Shown here in pieces: positions 37,892-47,356 of a stretch of 64,000 nucleotides of DNA (its first letter is position 1; each line of letters starts with the position of its first letter). Source of the DNA: Psychrobacter sp. APC 3281 (GTDB taxonomy: Bacteria; Pseudomonadota; Gammaproteobacteria; Pseudomonadales; Moraxellaceae); assembly GCF_030407815.1 (NCBI RefSeq), contig NZ_JASDCS010000003.1:248001-312000 (forward strand), read 5' to 3'. The position numbers were made by a program, and so were the translations under genes. The notes under the pieces are model-generated. The model was not told the origin of the DNA, searched no databases, and saw only the letters and a program-made list of their open reading frames with translations.

Positions 37892-38914
37892 TTAAATAGC
37901 CAATCGCGAAAACTTATCTTGATACTCTTTAGGCGTCAGCTCTGTCGCACGTTTAAATAGACGCGTGAATGAAGAGATATCATCATAACCTACTTGATCG
38001 GCAAGCGACTTGATCGATACATCGCCCAACTCAAGTAAGCGTTTGGCTTGTTCAATTCTAACAGCCTGAATATACTCAATCGGTCGCATCGCCACGCAGG
38101 ACTGGAAGCGCCTGTTTAAAGTGCGCGGGGTAATATTTACCATGGCAGCCAGACTGCTGACCTGCAAAGAATGTTGAAAGTTCTCTTCGATATATTCTTG
38201 GACTTGTTTAATCAAATGATCCGAATGTGGCTTGTGCAAGGTCACATTGGTATAGCTATTCTGACTACCTCTTTTGCTATCAATAATTTGGGTTTTTGCC
38301 ACTTGTGTAGAGATCTCACGTCCGCAGTAACGCTCAATCAATAATAACCCCAAATCATAAAAGGCGCTGCCACCAGCTGCACAAAATATATTGCCCGACT
38401 GGTTTGTTGGCTCGCTTCTTGAATGGGTCACAAACTGATTCTCTTGTAGGTCCACCAATGGAAAATCTGCCTTAAACTTATTGGCATAGCCCCAGTGTGT
38501 GGTGGCTATCTTATGATCTAACAATCCTGCCTTTGCCAAAAAAAATGCTCCGCTACAATTGCTTGCTATATCGGCCTTGGTATTTGCAAGCCGTACTAGG
38601 TGCGGCAGTAGCTCACTGTTCTGCTTCAACACCTTATCAATAGAGTCGCCAATGGTTGGCACAAGCAATAAATCGCACTCTGTCACGTCTCGGATATCAC
38701 AGTGGGCTTGCATGATTAACCGATTGCTGCACCTAATATCACCGCCACCTAAGCTTGCGATCTGCACATTAAATCGTGGCTCTACAGACTCATTTGAAAA
38801 GCGCTGCCAGCTGACCCCCGTGAATGAAAACAAATCCAATGCGCCAGATAGTACACTACCGAGCACACCATCGAAGCCAAGAATAATCATTTTAAAAGGT
38901 TTGAAATAGGGCAT
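37892..38914 (-). CDS. GlxA family transcriptional regulator (DJ-1/PfpI-AraC)
   Basis: The 340-aa protein joins an N-terminal class I amidotransferase-like DJ-1/PfpI domain (about 1-200, including IASNCSGAFFLAKAGLLDHKIATTHWGYANKF) to a C-terminal AraC/XylS double helix-turn-helix (about 240-335, SLAAMVNITPRTLNRRFQSC and IKSLADQVGYDDISSFTRLFKRATELTPKEYQ). Relatives regulate carnitine, betaine, arginine and other catabolic genes. It is divergent from the acyl-CoA dehydrogenase gene at 39096, which makes that cluster its likely target. AAGGAAACGAG precedes the start. Confidence 0.92.
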   Translation of the reverse strand: MPYFKPFKMIILGFDGVLGSVLSGALDLFSFTGVSWQRFSNESVEPRFNVQIASLGGGDIRCSNRLIMQAHCDIRDVTECDLLLVPTIGDSIDKVLKQNSELLPHLVRLANTKADIASNCSGAFFLAKAGLLDHKIATTHWGYANKFKADFPLVDLQENQFVTHSRSEPTNQSGNIFCAAGGSAFYDLGLLLIERYCGREISTQVAKTQIIDSKRGSQNSYTNVTLHKPHSDHLIKQVQEYIEENFQHSLQVSSLAAMVNITPRTLNRRFQSCVAMRPIEYIQAVRIEQAKRLLELGDVSIKSLADQVGYDDISSFTRLFKRATELTPKEYQDKFSRLAI

Positions 38915-39095
38915 AAGTCACTCGTTTCCTTTGCTGTGCTTACCAAAATAGCCATTATTTGGTTGATTTTAACCAGTTAGATACTCTGTTTATGTCTTGT
39001 TTGACCATAATTATGTCATAAATGACAATACGGACAGGTATCAAATTAGACTAATATCAATTGATAACCAAATTTAATCAGTTAATGAGAATACT
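38915..39095. promoter_or_regulatory. Divergent promoter region with palindromes between the GlxA regulator and the acyl-CoA dehydrogenase cluster
   Basis: A palindrome TGTCAT-AA-ATGACA lies at 39014-39027 within a plausible sigma70 promoter reading right (TTGACC 39001-39006, 17 nt, GACAAT 39024-39029). A second imperfect repeat CCAAA-N10-TTTGG lies near 38944-38963. Both are candidate binding sites for the adjacent AraC-type regulator. Confidence 0.4.
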
Positions 39096-40901
39096 ATGGC
39101 CGCAGATACCCTCCTAAACGATTTTGAATTACCTTTCCAGTTGTATGATGTACTAGGCACAGAATCACTCACCGAGCACGCAAAGTTCTCAGAACATAGC
39201 CGTGAGACATTTGATGCTGTATTAGAGACGGCAAATAAGATTGCGACAGATTTATTTTTACCGCACAACCATATCGCAGATAAGAACGAGCCGCAGTTCG
39301 ATGGCAAAAAAGTCAGCATGATAAACGATGTGAAAGTCGCTTTTGATGCGTTTCGCGAGTCTGGGTTTATTGCTGGTCGTTATAGTTTTGAAGACGGCGG
39401 CATGCAGTTACCTGAGACGGTTATGACTGCTGTGGCAGGCTACTTTATGGCAGCCAATCCATCAACGACTGCCTATCCATTTCTGACCACTGCGGCAATC
39501 AACGTCATCTCGCATTTTGCTAGTGATGATATCAAAGCGGCCTTTATGCCGCGTATGCTGACAGGTGAGTTCACCGGCACCATGGCACTGACTGAACCAC
39601 ATGCAGGCTCATCACTTGCCGATATCAAAACCATCGCGGTAAAACAAGATGACGGCTCGTACCGTGTCAAAGGCAGTAAAATTTATATCTCAGCAGGTGA
39701 TCACGAGCTGTCTGACAATATCGTGCATTTGGTATTGGCCAAAGTGCCAGGTGGCCCAGGTGGCGTAAAAGGTATCTCTTTATTTGCCGTGCCTAAGTAT
39801 CGCTTGAACGCTGACTTGTCTGTTGGCGAGCGTAACGATGTACATCTGACTGGACTGATTCATAAACTTGGTTATAGAGGTGCGACTTCTACGGCATTGA
39901 GCTTCGGCGATGAAGGCGATTGTCATGGTTATTTGATCGGCGAAGAGCATTTTGGCTTGCGCTATATGTTCAAGATGATGAATGAGGCACGTATCGCTGT
40001 CGGTTTTGGTGCTTCTATGATTGGTTATCGCGGCTATCAGTATTCGCTAGATTATGCCAAAGACCGTACACAAGGTCGCATTGCGCCAAACAATAAGCCT
40101 GAAGATGATGCAACGGCCATTATTCAGCATGGTGACGTAAAGCGCATGCTATTGGCACAAAAAGCCTATTCTGAAGGCGGCATCTCATTATGTCTATATG
40201 GTTCAAACCTAATTGACCGTATCAATACCTGTGAAGACGAAACGCTAAAAAATGAGCTAACAGAGTTGTTGGATTTGCTAACGCCAGTGCTGAAAGCATG
40301 GCCATCTGAGTATGGCCCAAAAGCCAATGACTTAGGTATTCAGGTATTGGGCGGCGCAGGCTATACGCGTGAATATCAAGCTGAGCAGTTTTGGCGTGAC
40401 AATCGTTTAAATCCTATCCATGAAGGTACAAACGGTGTGCAGGCGCTAGATTTGTCATTCCGCAAGTTATGGCAAAAAGGTGGATTAGGCATTCAAATCT
40501 TAAAACGTGAAATTACACAAGATTTAGAAAGCATCACTACGCCTGAGAGCGCGCAACTTGCAGGCAAGCTGATGCCTTATATGGGTCAGTTGCATGAAGT
40601 GCTCGTGCATTTGGGCAAAGTGTTGCAGACAGAAGAAGCGCTGACATTGACTGGTAATGCTCAAGCATTAATGAATATTTTTGCCTCAATTGTACTGAGC
40701 TGGATTTGGATTCGCCAAGCCAGTAAAGCCGAGCAGCTGCTAAGTACGACGCAAGATGTCGAGCAGCAAAACTTTTACAAAGGCAAGATACAAGCAGCCA
40801 AATACTTCATCGATTGGGAACTACCATTAGTTAAACGCGACATCGAATTATTAACCAACACCAACTCAGTTTGCACTGATATGCAAGCGGACTGGTTCTA
40901 A
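39096..40901 (+). CDS. Acyl-CoA dehydrogenase (~600-aa type with extra C-terminal domain)
   Basis: The flavoenzyme introduces the alpha-beta double bond in acyl-CoA. The 601-aa protein belongs to the longer ACAD group with an added C-terminal domain (from about residue 460). The FAD/substrate motifs are TGTMALTEPHAGSSLADIKT and GSKIYISAGDHELSDNIVHLVLAK; the catalytic base is E443 in PIHEGTNGVQALDL. It resembles Pseudomonas PA0508-type dehydrogenases. It is the first gene of a rightward cluster (MDR reductase, two SDRs) opposite the GlxA regulator; 22 bp separate it from the next gene. Confidence 0.92.
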   Translation: MAADTLLNDFELPFQLYDVLGTESLTEHAKFSEHSRETFDAVLETANKIATDLFLPHNHIADKNEPQFDGKKVSMINDVKVAFDAFRESGFIAGRYSFEDGGMQLPETVMTAVAGYFMAANPSTTAYPFLTTAAINVISHFASDDIKAAFMPRMLTGEFTGTMALTEPHAGSSLADIKTIAVKQDDGSYRVKGSKIYISAGDHELSDNIVHLVLAKVPGGPGGVKGISLFAVPKYRLNADLSVGERNDVHLTGLIHKLGYRGATSTALSFGDEGDCHGYLIGEEHFGLRYMFKMMNEARIAVGFGASMIGYRGYQYSLDYAKDRTQGRIAPNNKPEDDATAIIQHGDVKRMLLAQKAYSEGGISLCLYGSNLIDRINTCEDETLKNELTELLDLLTPVLKAWPSEYGPKANDLGIQVLGGAGYTREYQAEQFWRDNRLNPIHEGTNGVQALDLSFRKLWQKGGLGIQILKREITQDLESITTPESAQLAGKLMPYMGQLHEVLVHLGKVLQTEEALTLTGNAQALMNIFASIVLSWIWIRQASKAEQLLSTTQDVEQQNFYKGKIQAAKYFIDWELPLVKRDIELLTNTNSVCTDMQADWF

Positions 40902-40923
40902 AGACAACTCTAAGGAAAGAGAC

Positions 40924-41931
40924 ATGACAACGATAAATAAACAATGGCGTCTAAAAGCAAGACCAGTAGGCGAGCCAAGTGCTGAAACTTGGGACTATAC
41001 CGAGACAGAAATACCGACGATTATCGATGGTCAGCTACTGATTAAGGTTGAATACATCTCTATCGATCCCGCGATGCGTGGTTGGCTGAACGATGCCAAA
41101 TCTTATATCGCGCCAGTACAAATTGGTGAAGTTATGCGCGCCGGTACTGTGGGTGAAGTGATTGAAAGTAAGCATGAGAAATTTGCAGTAGGTGACTATG
41201 TCGCAGGTCACGACGGCGTACAGTCATATGCGGTCAGCGATGGTACAGGCCTGCATAAAGTTGATCCAAGCCTAGCGCCGCTGTCTTACTACTTGGGCGT
41301 ACTCGGTATGCCGGGGATGACAGGGTATTTCGGTCTTCTAAAAACGGGTCAGCCAAAAGCAGGCGAGACGGTAGTGGTATCAGGAGCTGCTGGTGCGGTT
41401 GGTAGCTTGGTCGGTCAGATTGCCAAGATTAAAGGCTGCCGCGTTGTCGGTATCGCGGGCGGTGCTGAGAAATGCAAATTCTTGGTCAATGAGCTTGGGT
41501 TTGATGCGACGATTGATTACAAAAATGAAGATGTGAAAAAAGCACTAAAGAAAACCTGTCCAGACGGCGTCGATGTGTACTTTGACAACGTAGGCGGTGA
41601 TATCTTAAATGACGTGCTTACTCAGATTAATCTGCATGCGCGTATCGTTATTTGCGGGGCTATCAGCCAATATAACAACACCACAGCAGTAAAAGGCCCA
41701 TCGAACTATCTATCATTATTGGTCAATCGTGCTCGCATGGAAGGCATCGTGGTGTTCGATAATATCAAAGAATATCCAATCGCTATGAAAGAGATTGCTG
41801 GCTGGATTCAGTCAGGTGATATGAAGGTAAAAGACCATATCGTTGAGGGTATCGAGACGTTCCCTGATACTTTGATGATGCTCTTTAATGGTGAAAATTT
41901 TGGCAAACTAGTACTTAAGGTAGAGGGATAG
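40924..41931 (+). CDS. NADP-dependent medium-chain reductase (zinc-independent, leukotriene B4 dehydrogenase/CurA-like)
   Basis: The 335-aa MDR protein reads WRLKARPVGEPSAETWDYTE at the start, typical of the NADP-dependent alkenal/one oxidoreductase (YncB/CurA) group, with SGAAGAVGSLVGQIAKIKGCRVVGIAGGAEKC as the NADP-binding turn and FDNVGGDILNDVL. Structural zinc ligands are absent. It reduces or oxidises C=C bonds next to carbonyls in the characterised members. Position behind the acyl-CoA dehydrogenase (22-bp gap) and 3 bp before the SDR makes cotranscription very likely. Substrate unknown. Confidence 0.9.
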   Translation: MTTINKQWRLKARPVGEPSAETWDYTETEIPTIIDGQLLIKVEYISIDPAMRGWLNDAKSYIAPVQIGEVMRAGTVGEVIESKHEKFAVGDYVAGHDGVQSYAVSDGTGLHKVDPSLAPLSYYLGVLGMPGMTGYFGLLKTGQPKAGETVVVSGAAGAVGSLVGQIAKIKGCRVVGIAGGAEKCKFLVNELGFDATIDYKNEDVKKALKKTCPDGVDVYFDNVGGDILNDVLTQINLHARIVICGAISQYNNTTAVKGPSNYLSLLVNRARMEGIVVFDNIKEYPIAMKEIAGWIQSGDMKVKDHIVEGIETFPDTLMMLFNGENFGKLVLKVEG

Positions 41932-41934
41932 ATC

Positions 41935-42717
41935 ATGACACTGAATACAAATGGAATTGCATCAGATGTAGCTGGCAAACGAATTTTGATCACGGGCGGT
42001 GCGTCAGGCATCGGTGCAGCAAGTGCATTACTACTAGCCAGTCGCGGCGCAAAAGTCGTCATTGGTGATATGGCAGAAGAAATGGGCGAAGCAGTTGCCA
42101 AACAAGGCCAAGATGCTGGCAACAGTATTGTCTTCAAAAAAGTAGATGTGACCAGTGGTGATGAAGTACGTGCGTTGTTTGACTTTGCAGTAGAAACGCT
42201 TGGTGGCCTAGATGTTGTGGTAAACAACGCTGGTATCGACCACAAGCCTTCACCAATGCATGAGCTAAGTGATGATGATTTTGATCGTAATATCGCCGTG
42301 AATTTAAAAGGTGTTTGGCACTGTATGCGTGCCGCCGTCAATTGTATGATCCCTAATGGCGGTGGTCATGTGATCAACGTCGCCTCTATTGCTGGTCTTC
42401 GTTCAGCGCCTATGATTTCAGCCTATAGTGCAGCTAAACATGGGGTTATGGGTCTGACTAAATCTGCTGCCCATGAGTATGCCCGTGCCAATATCCGTTT
42501 TAACGCGGTATGCCCAAGCTTCATTGATACGCCAATGGTTCGCAATACTATGGCAACGATGGATGAGCGTACGCAGCAAGCAACGATAAAGGCCAGTCCA
42601 CTGCGCCGCCTAGGAAACGTCAGTGAAATTTCTAGTGCGATTGCGTGGCTTGCCAGCGATGAAAGCAGCTTTATGAATGGTCATGCCTTCACCTTGGATG
42701 GTGGTATGCTAGCGTAA
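41935..42717 (+). CDS. SDR family oxidoreductase
   Basis: A 260-aa classical short-chain dehydrogenase with TGGASGIG (20-27), a dinucleotide-specificity aspartate in VVIGDMAEE, NNAGI, catalytic Ser in VASIAGLRS and YSAAK, and the C-terminal FTLDGGMLA. The NAD-type aspartate suggests NAD(H). It starts 3 bp after the MDR gene, so translation is probably coupled. With its neighbours it could oxidise a 3-hydroxyacyl-CoA or a secondary alcohol; no further evidence for the substrate. Confidence 0.9.
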   Translation: MTLNTNGIASDVAGKRILITGGASGIGAASALLLASRGAKVVIGDMAEEMGEAVAKQGQDAGNSIVFKKVDVTSGDEVRALFDFAVETLGGLDVVVNNAGIDHKPSPMHELSDDDFDRNIAVNLKGVWHCMRAAVNCMIPNGGGHVINVASIAGLRSAPMISAYSAAKHGVMGLTKSAAHEYARANIRFNAVCPSFIDTPMVRNTMATMDERTQQATIKASPLRRLGNVSEISSAIAWLASDESSFMNGHAFTLDGGMLA

Positions 42718-42758
42718 CCGTGATCGTTGAGCGCTCTTTGTTCAGTTTATTAGTGCTC

Positions 42759-42790
42759 GATAATCGCTGTTAGTTATGACAGCGATTATC
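42759..42790 (+). terminator. Hairpin between the two SDR genes
   Basis: A 12-bp perfect stem (gataatcgctgt / acagcgattatc) with an 8-nt loop. No T-run follows directly, so it may be a processing or partial termination signal inside the operon and not a full terminator. Confidence 0.5.
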
Positions 42791-42878
42791 TGCGTTTAGT
42801 TATCTGATTTTAGATACATGAATTTAGCGCTCAAAAATTATCGAAAATATAAAGTTTATAAAAATATAAGGAACAACT

Positions 42879-43640
42879 ATGAAAGATTTATTTGATTTAA
42901 CTGGTAAGGTTGCTCTAGTAACTGGTGCTAGCCGTGGTATTGGTGAGTCTATTGCCCGTCTATTGGCATCAAGAGGCGCACATGTGATTGTCTCAAGCCG
43001 AAAAATTGATGCGTGCCAAGCAGTCGCTGATAGCATTAAAGCTGACGGTCACAAGGCCAGTGCTTTCGCTTGTCATGTAGGAGACATGGAGCAAATTGAC
43101 GCAATTTTTGAGCATATCAAAAGTGAATTTGGTCAAATTGATATCTTAGTTAATAATGCAGCAGCCAACCCTTACTATGGCCATATCTTAGACACGGATT
43201 TAGCCGCCTTTGATAAAACGGTTGAAGTTAATATCCGCGGTTACTTCTTTATGTCGACGGCCGCTGGCAAAATGATGAAAGAGCAGGGTGGCGGTGTCAT
43301 CTTGAATACCGCATCAGTCAATGGTTTAGTAGCAGGCGATAAGCAAGGCATCTACTCAATCACCAAAGCGGCAGTCATTAGCATGACCAAAGCCTTTGCT
43401 AAAGAATGTGGCCCACTTAATATCCGTGTTAATGCGCTATTGCCAGGTTTGACAGATACTAAGTTTGCCTCGGCATTGACTACCAACGATAAAGTCTTAA
43501 AAATGGCGCTACACTCAATTCCTCTAGGACGTGTGGCTGAGCCTGATGAAATGGCTGGTACCGTATTGTATCTAGTATCGGACGCTTCAAGCTATACCAC
43601 AGGTGCGACTATCGTTGTCGATGGTGGTATGCTGGCTTAA
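42879..43640 (+). CDS. SDR family oxidoreductase
   Basis: A 253-aa classical SDR (TGASRGIG near residues 15-22, an arginine/lysine-containing SSRKID after beta-2 favouring NADPH, NNAAANPYYG, YSITK active site, VVDGGMLA end). It resembles the DHRS4-like group of peroxisomal carbonyl reductases and 3-oxoacyl-ACP reductase-like enzymes. Contrast with its upstream neighbour, whose pocket looks NAD-specific. It may be cotranscribed with the cluster across the 42759 hairpin or have its own promoter. Confidence 0.9.
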   Translation: MKDLFDLTGKVALVTGASRGIGESIARLLASRGAHVIVSSRKIDACQAVADSIKADGHKASAFACHVGDMEQIDAIFEHIKSEFGQIDILVNNAAANPYYGHILDTDLAAFDKTVEVNIRGYFFMSTAAGKMMKEQGGGVILNTASVNGLVAGDKQGIYSITKAAVISMTKAFAKECGPLNIRVNALLPGLTDTKFASALTTNDKVLKMALHSIPLGRVAEPDEMAGTVLYLVSDASSYTTGATIVVDGGMLA

Positions 43641-43705
43641 TTAGATAATCTATAAGACATAGGTTAGATAAGAAAGTAATTGTTTAAAACTGCATTAGAC
43701 TCAAG

Positions 43706-43740
43706 AACCGCATGAGATTTATTTTCATGTGGTTTTTTTT
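43706..43740 (+). terminator. Rho-independent terminator behind the SDR gene
   Basis: Stem aaccgcatga / tcatgtggtt (one G-U pair) followed by a run of eight T, about 65 nt after the stop at 43640. Confidence 0.88.
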
Positions 43741-43878
43741 GATTTATTTTTTAATAGAATGTCTAAGTAATCTTGGTTTTGCACTATCAAATAAATTGCT
43801 AATTTTAAATGAGCATCAGCTGTATAGTGGCATAATAAATATGCTAATAGCTACTTGGACAATATGATGGAGTCACGC

Positions 43879-44721
43879 ATGAATTCAGTTATCAACAATA
43901 AAATAAAAACGATTTCTCAAAATAAAACATGGCTGTTTGTGCCAGCGACTCGCATTGATAGAGTAGCGAAAGCCTTTGCTAGTGGTGCAGATGCGGTTAT
44001 TGTCGATTTAGAGGATGCTGTTGCGCCAGAGGATAAAGCATCCGCACGCGAAGCATTACAGCAATATCACGACAGTGCAGGTTATCAGCCGATTTGGGTA
44101 CGTATTAATAAGGCAGGTAGCGAAGAATTTTTTAAAGACATAGTGCTCTGTCAGAAGATGCCTAATTTGGCTGGCGTGTTGTTGGCCAAAACTGAGCAAG
44201 CAGAAGATATTAATAACGTACATCAGCTTACCAATTTACCCGTGACTGCATTGATTGAGAGTGCGATAGGATTGTATCAAATCGATAGTATGGCAGAAAC
44301 AGTAGGGCTCGCCGCGTTTAGTTACGGGTTTTTAGACTTGTGCAATGATTTGCACGTGCAAGTAGGAACGCCTGCCGCTGATATCATCGCCAATCAAATT
44401 CGCTATCAACTAATCCTGACGTCAAAAGTGCACCAGTTATCGCCGCCCATCGATACCATTTATCCTGACTTCAATGATGAAGTTGGACTGAGCGATCGAG
44501 TACAGTTATGGTCACAAATGGGGATGTCAGGAATGCTATGTATCCATCCAAAACAAGTGGCAGTCGTGCAACAAACATTACAACCGACAGATGAGACTTT
44601 GTTGTTTGCACAGCGTGTAGTCGAGGAGTATGAGCGGAGCGGGCAGGCAGTATTCAAGATAGATGGTGAGATGGTCGATGCGCCAGTGATTGAGCGCAGT
44701 CGTCAACTGTTGGCAAAGTAG
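43879..44721 (+). CDS. CoA-ester lyase of the HpcH/HpaI-CitE family
   Basis: The 280-aa TIM-barrel protein has the CitE-like motifs TWLFVPATRIDRVAKAFASGADAVIVDLEDAVAPEDK, LTNLPVTALIESAIGLY (metal-binding Glu) and FGFLDLCNDL-type acidic metal ligand, here YGFLDLCNDLHVQVG. Family members cleave citryl-CoA, malyl-CoA or related esters. No citrate lyase alpha/gamma or MaeB-like partners are adjacent, so this is a stand-alone lyase. The ATG at 43879 is chosen because GGAG lies 6 nt upstream; a TTG at 43855 opens a longer frame. Confidence 0.85.
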   Translation: MNSVINNKIKTISQNKTWLFVPATRIDRVAKAFASGADAVIVDLEDAVAPEDKASAREALQQYHDSAGYQPIWVRINKAGSEEFFKDIVLCQKMPNLAGVLLAKTEQAEDINNVHQLTNLPVTALIESAIGLYQIDSMAETVGLAAFSYGFLDLCNDLHVQVGTPAADIIANQIRYQLILTSKVHQLSPPIDTIYPDFNDEVGLSDRVQLWSQMGMSGMLCIHPKQVAVVQQTLQPTDETLLFAQRVVEEYERSGQAVFKIDGEMVDAPVIERSRQLLAK

Positions 44722-44758
44722 CAGACCAATCCGTATTCAGTTAAATATAAGTAATCGG

Positions 44759-44859
44759 TTCAATATAATTCAGATACCAGAAAGCCGAGTGGAAGTATTA
44801 CAAGCAGTATACTAAGCGAGACTGACACCGTACCTAATTTATAGAGGATTGACTATATA
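44759..44859 (+). repeat. Dispersed ~100-bp repeat, copy 1
   Basis: The stretch reads ttcaatataatt ... gaaagccgagtg ... cagtatactaagcgag ... gactgacaccgtacc ... atttatagaggattgactatata and aligns end to end with 56731-56830 (101 versus 100 bp, clear majority of bases the same). It lies just upstream of arfB. No coding capacity. Function unknown. Confidence 0.75.
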
Positions 44860-44906
44860 ATGCTTTATCATAAACCATATCCATTCACATTCGATAAAAG
44901 CAAACT

Positions 44907-45320
44907 ATGATTTTTATTAATAATAATATCAGCCTCAATGATAATGAGGTAGAGATCAGCGCCATACGAGCGCAAGGCGCAGGTGGGCAGAATGTCAACA
45001 AAGTATCTTCTGCCATTCACCTGCGTTTTGATATTAACAACTCAAGTCTGAGTGATGAGTACAAGCAGCGACTGCTAAATAGCAAAGATAGCCGAATAAC
45101 CAAGGAAGGCGTGCTAATTATCAAGGCGCAGCAGTTTCGAACGCAAGAGCGCAATAAAATAGATGCGCTTGAGCGTTTGCAAAGCTTTATCACCAAAGCC
45201 ACTTACGTTAATAAAACCAGAAGGCCTACCAAGCCAAGCAGAAATGCCAAACGTAAACGGGTGGATAAAAAGACCCAACGCGGTAAGACAAAGGCTTTGC
45301 GCGGTAAAGTGGATTTTTAG
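44907..45320 (+). CDS. arfB: Alternative ribosome-rescue factor ArfB (YaeJ)
   Basis: ArfB is a stop-codon-independent peptidyl-tRNA hydrolase that frees stalled ribosomes. The 137-aa protein has the release-factor catalytic loop with GGQ at 26-28 (IRAQGAGGQNVNKVSSAIHLRF) and the basic C-terminal tail (PSRNAKRKRVDKKTQRGKTKALRGKVDF) that enters the empty mRNA channel. Length matches E. coli YaeJ (140 aa). It is preceded by the dispersed repeat at 44759-44859 and followed by a bidirectional terminator. Confidence 0.96.
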   Translation: MIFINNNISLNDNEVEISAIRAQGAGGQNVNKVSSAIHLRFDINNSSLSDEYKQRLLNSKDSRITKEGVLIIKAQQFRTQERNKIDALERLQSFITKATYVNKTRRPTKPSRNAKRKRVDKKTQRGKTKALRGKVDF

Positions 45321-45413
45321 AAAATTTATGATATTAGGTTTTGTCGTTGAGAAGTTATGCGGCAGAAAATTTATAGAGCAAAAGCTATAGCATATTGCAG
45401 CGGTTTTTGAATT

Positions 45414-45456
45414 TAAAATGGTATAGGCGATTAAATTATCACCTATACCATTTTTC
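45414..45456. terminator. Bidirectional terminator between arfB and the GDSL autotransporter gene
   Basis: A long stem (aaaatggtataggcgat / atcacctataccatttt, one mismatch) with a 6-nt loop and T-runs on both strands. It lies between converging genes. Confidence 0.88.
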
Positions 45457-45472
45457 TAGATTAACGACTTAT

Positions 45473-47356
45473 TTAGAATGCACCATTAAGTCCAACAAAT
45501 AGGCTGGTTGAGTCGTCGTCATCACCTTGTGAATGTGTGACACCAGCATTGGCGTTCAATAGACCAAAGCTTCTAGATAGGCCAAGTGTCATGGCAACGT
45601 TATCATCATCAGTTTCGACCATAGGCGTCTCAAAGCTGATATTTGGTAGCGTATTCAAACGTGCGGTTACCGCTTCGCGATTGTCACTCAGCTGCTTTTG
45701 GTAATGAATGTCACCAAATAAGTTGAGGTTCTCCATCAAGCTATGATTGGCTTTGAGACCAAGCTTGCCATATGTCGTAGAGTATTTCTGCTCATCGAAC
45801 TGCATAGCAATGCCAGACATCTCTTTTTCTTTGAGTCCGTCAATTTTTACGCGGCTCGCTGTTGCACCGATATAAGGCGTAACGGCAATATTGCTCACTT
45901 GCATTGGGTAGCCTGCCTGCAAGTTGGCATAAAAGCGCTTGCCATCAGCATTTGACTTAAACTGTTGTTGGTTACTGCCTAGTGTCACAGCACGTGTGAC
46001 ATCGACATCCATGTTGCCAAATCCTGCAGCACCATTGATCTGTAAGCCGCCAAACTTGTTGCTATGATAGACACCAAAACCGATCTCTCCTAGATCAATA
46101 TCACTCAAACCTGTGCCAACGTCTGAGTTTTCAAAGTCTTTTTGAGTGATGTTGCCGTATAAGCCTGTCACTGCATTGGCTGAGTTAGGATGAGCAAAAT
46201 CTACGCCAAGCAATACTTGGGTATTATTATCACCATCAAACCCTGCAATTTCTTGATTAGCGACTTCACCGACGGCCCATAGTGTACGGGCAGGTTTTTG
46301 CTCACTGCTTTGGATTTGGTTAACATGTGACTGTAAGCGCTCATTGGTTGCAAGTCCGGTTGTCGTTGCAATATGAGGTAGTACACCGATTAGGCTGGGG
46401 GCAGTGACAACAGCATTTGCATAGTCGGCGATCAGTTGGTGGGTAGCACCTGTTGGATGAATGCTATCAGCGAAAAAGTAGTTTTCGTTGGCATCTGTTT
46501 CTACAAGAGTGTTGCGTCCACAAGTTAGAGAGCTATTGTTGTCACCACAAGCTTCATCGGTGACATTAGTGAAACCATACTGAGCAGGCGATGCAATAAT
46601 CTCTTGAGTCAAGCTAAACATATCTAGCGGTATGATATTAGCACCAGTATTTGTTACGCCACTAAGCATAAATTGATTATATAAACTGGCGGCACCATTT
46701 GCTGCTCTTTGCGCTGCCAAAGCCTCTACAAGATCTTGACCTTCTAGGTTAGGGTCTGGGACAAATCTAGGCGTCAGACCGATATCAGGAATATTAGGTA
46801 CTAAAATGTAGTTTGCGCCATTATCTTTCAATGTATTAATTGTTTCGGCCTGGCTCGCTACCGCGCCAAGTATCGTAGCTTGGGCATTAGCAGGATTTTC
46901 AGCCGCCGCAAGCAAGTCATTTGCACCTGCCCACACGACATAAAGTCCATTAGGATCTACTTGATTATTATCAATATAATTATTAACTTGGCTATTGGCA
47001 GAAGCAATAGGAATACCGCCAGGGAAGACCGCTTCTTCGCCTGCTCTTGCACCACCGATAGCGTAGTTATTACCAATTTGAGGACTACCGAATACAACGG
47101 GAACAGCCGTGGTACCTAGCTGCTCAGCGAATGAGGTCGCCCATGTGTTGTCAGGGTTAGTAGTAAACTGAGCAGGACCTGGTACAACTTGACTAAAATA
47201 GCCCCCATCGGTCAGGCTATCACCAAAAAAGGTGACACTGTCATAAGCATTTGCGTGAGTAATACCAGCGATAGATAGGCTGATAGCCAGCATGCTTTTA
47301 GTAAAAGTTTTAAGAGTGGTATGGCTAATTTTAGAACGTGAGGTATTACGAGGCAT
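45473..47356 (-). CDS. Autotransporter GDSL-type esterase/lipase (EstA-like)
   Basis: The 627-aa protein (ATG 47356, AGGAAG upstream) carries a Sec signal peptide (SMLAISLSIAGITHANA, cleavage near residue 36), a GDSL hydrolase passenger with nucleophile S47 in FFGDSLTDGG, the Gly/Asn blocks (WAGANDLLA) and the Asp-His pair in ADSIHPTGATHQL, and a C-terminal autotransporter beta-barrel (about 340-627, ending FVGLNGAF with terminal Phe). It resembles EstA of Pseudomonas, an outer-membrane esterase displayed on the cell surface. Substrate is not determined. It is a single-gene unit. Confidence 0.94.
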   Translation of the reverse strand: MPRNTSRSKISHTTLKTFTKSMLAISLSIAGITHANAYDSVTFFGDSLTDGGYFSQVVPGPAQFTTNPDNTWATSFAEQLGTTAVPVVFGSPQIGNNYAIGGARAGEEAVFPGGIPIASANSQVNNYIDNNQVDPNGLYVVWAGANDLLAAAENPANAQATILGAVASQAETINTLKDNGANYILVPNIPDIGLTPRFVPDPNLEGQDLVEALAAQRAANGAASLYNQFMLSGVTNTGANIIPLDMFSLTQEIIASPAQYGFTNVTDEACGDNNSSLTCGRNTLVETDANENYFFADSIHPTGATHQLIADYANAVVTAPSLIGVLPHIATTTGLATNERLQSHVNQIQSSEQKPARTLWAVGEVANQEIAGFDGDNNTQVLLGVDFAHPNSANAVTGLYGNITQKDFENSDVGTGLSDIDLGEIGFGVYHSNKFGGLQINGAAGFGNMDVDVTRAVTLGSNQQQFKSNADGKRFYANLQAGYPMQVSNIAVTPYIGATASRVKIDGLKEKEMSGIAMQFDEQKYSTTYGKLGLKANHSLMENLNLFGDIHYQKQLSDNREAVTARLNTLPNISFETPMVETDDDNVAMTLGLSRSFGLLNANAGVTHSQGDDDDSTSLFVGLNGAF

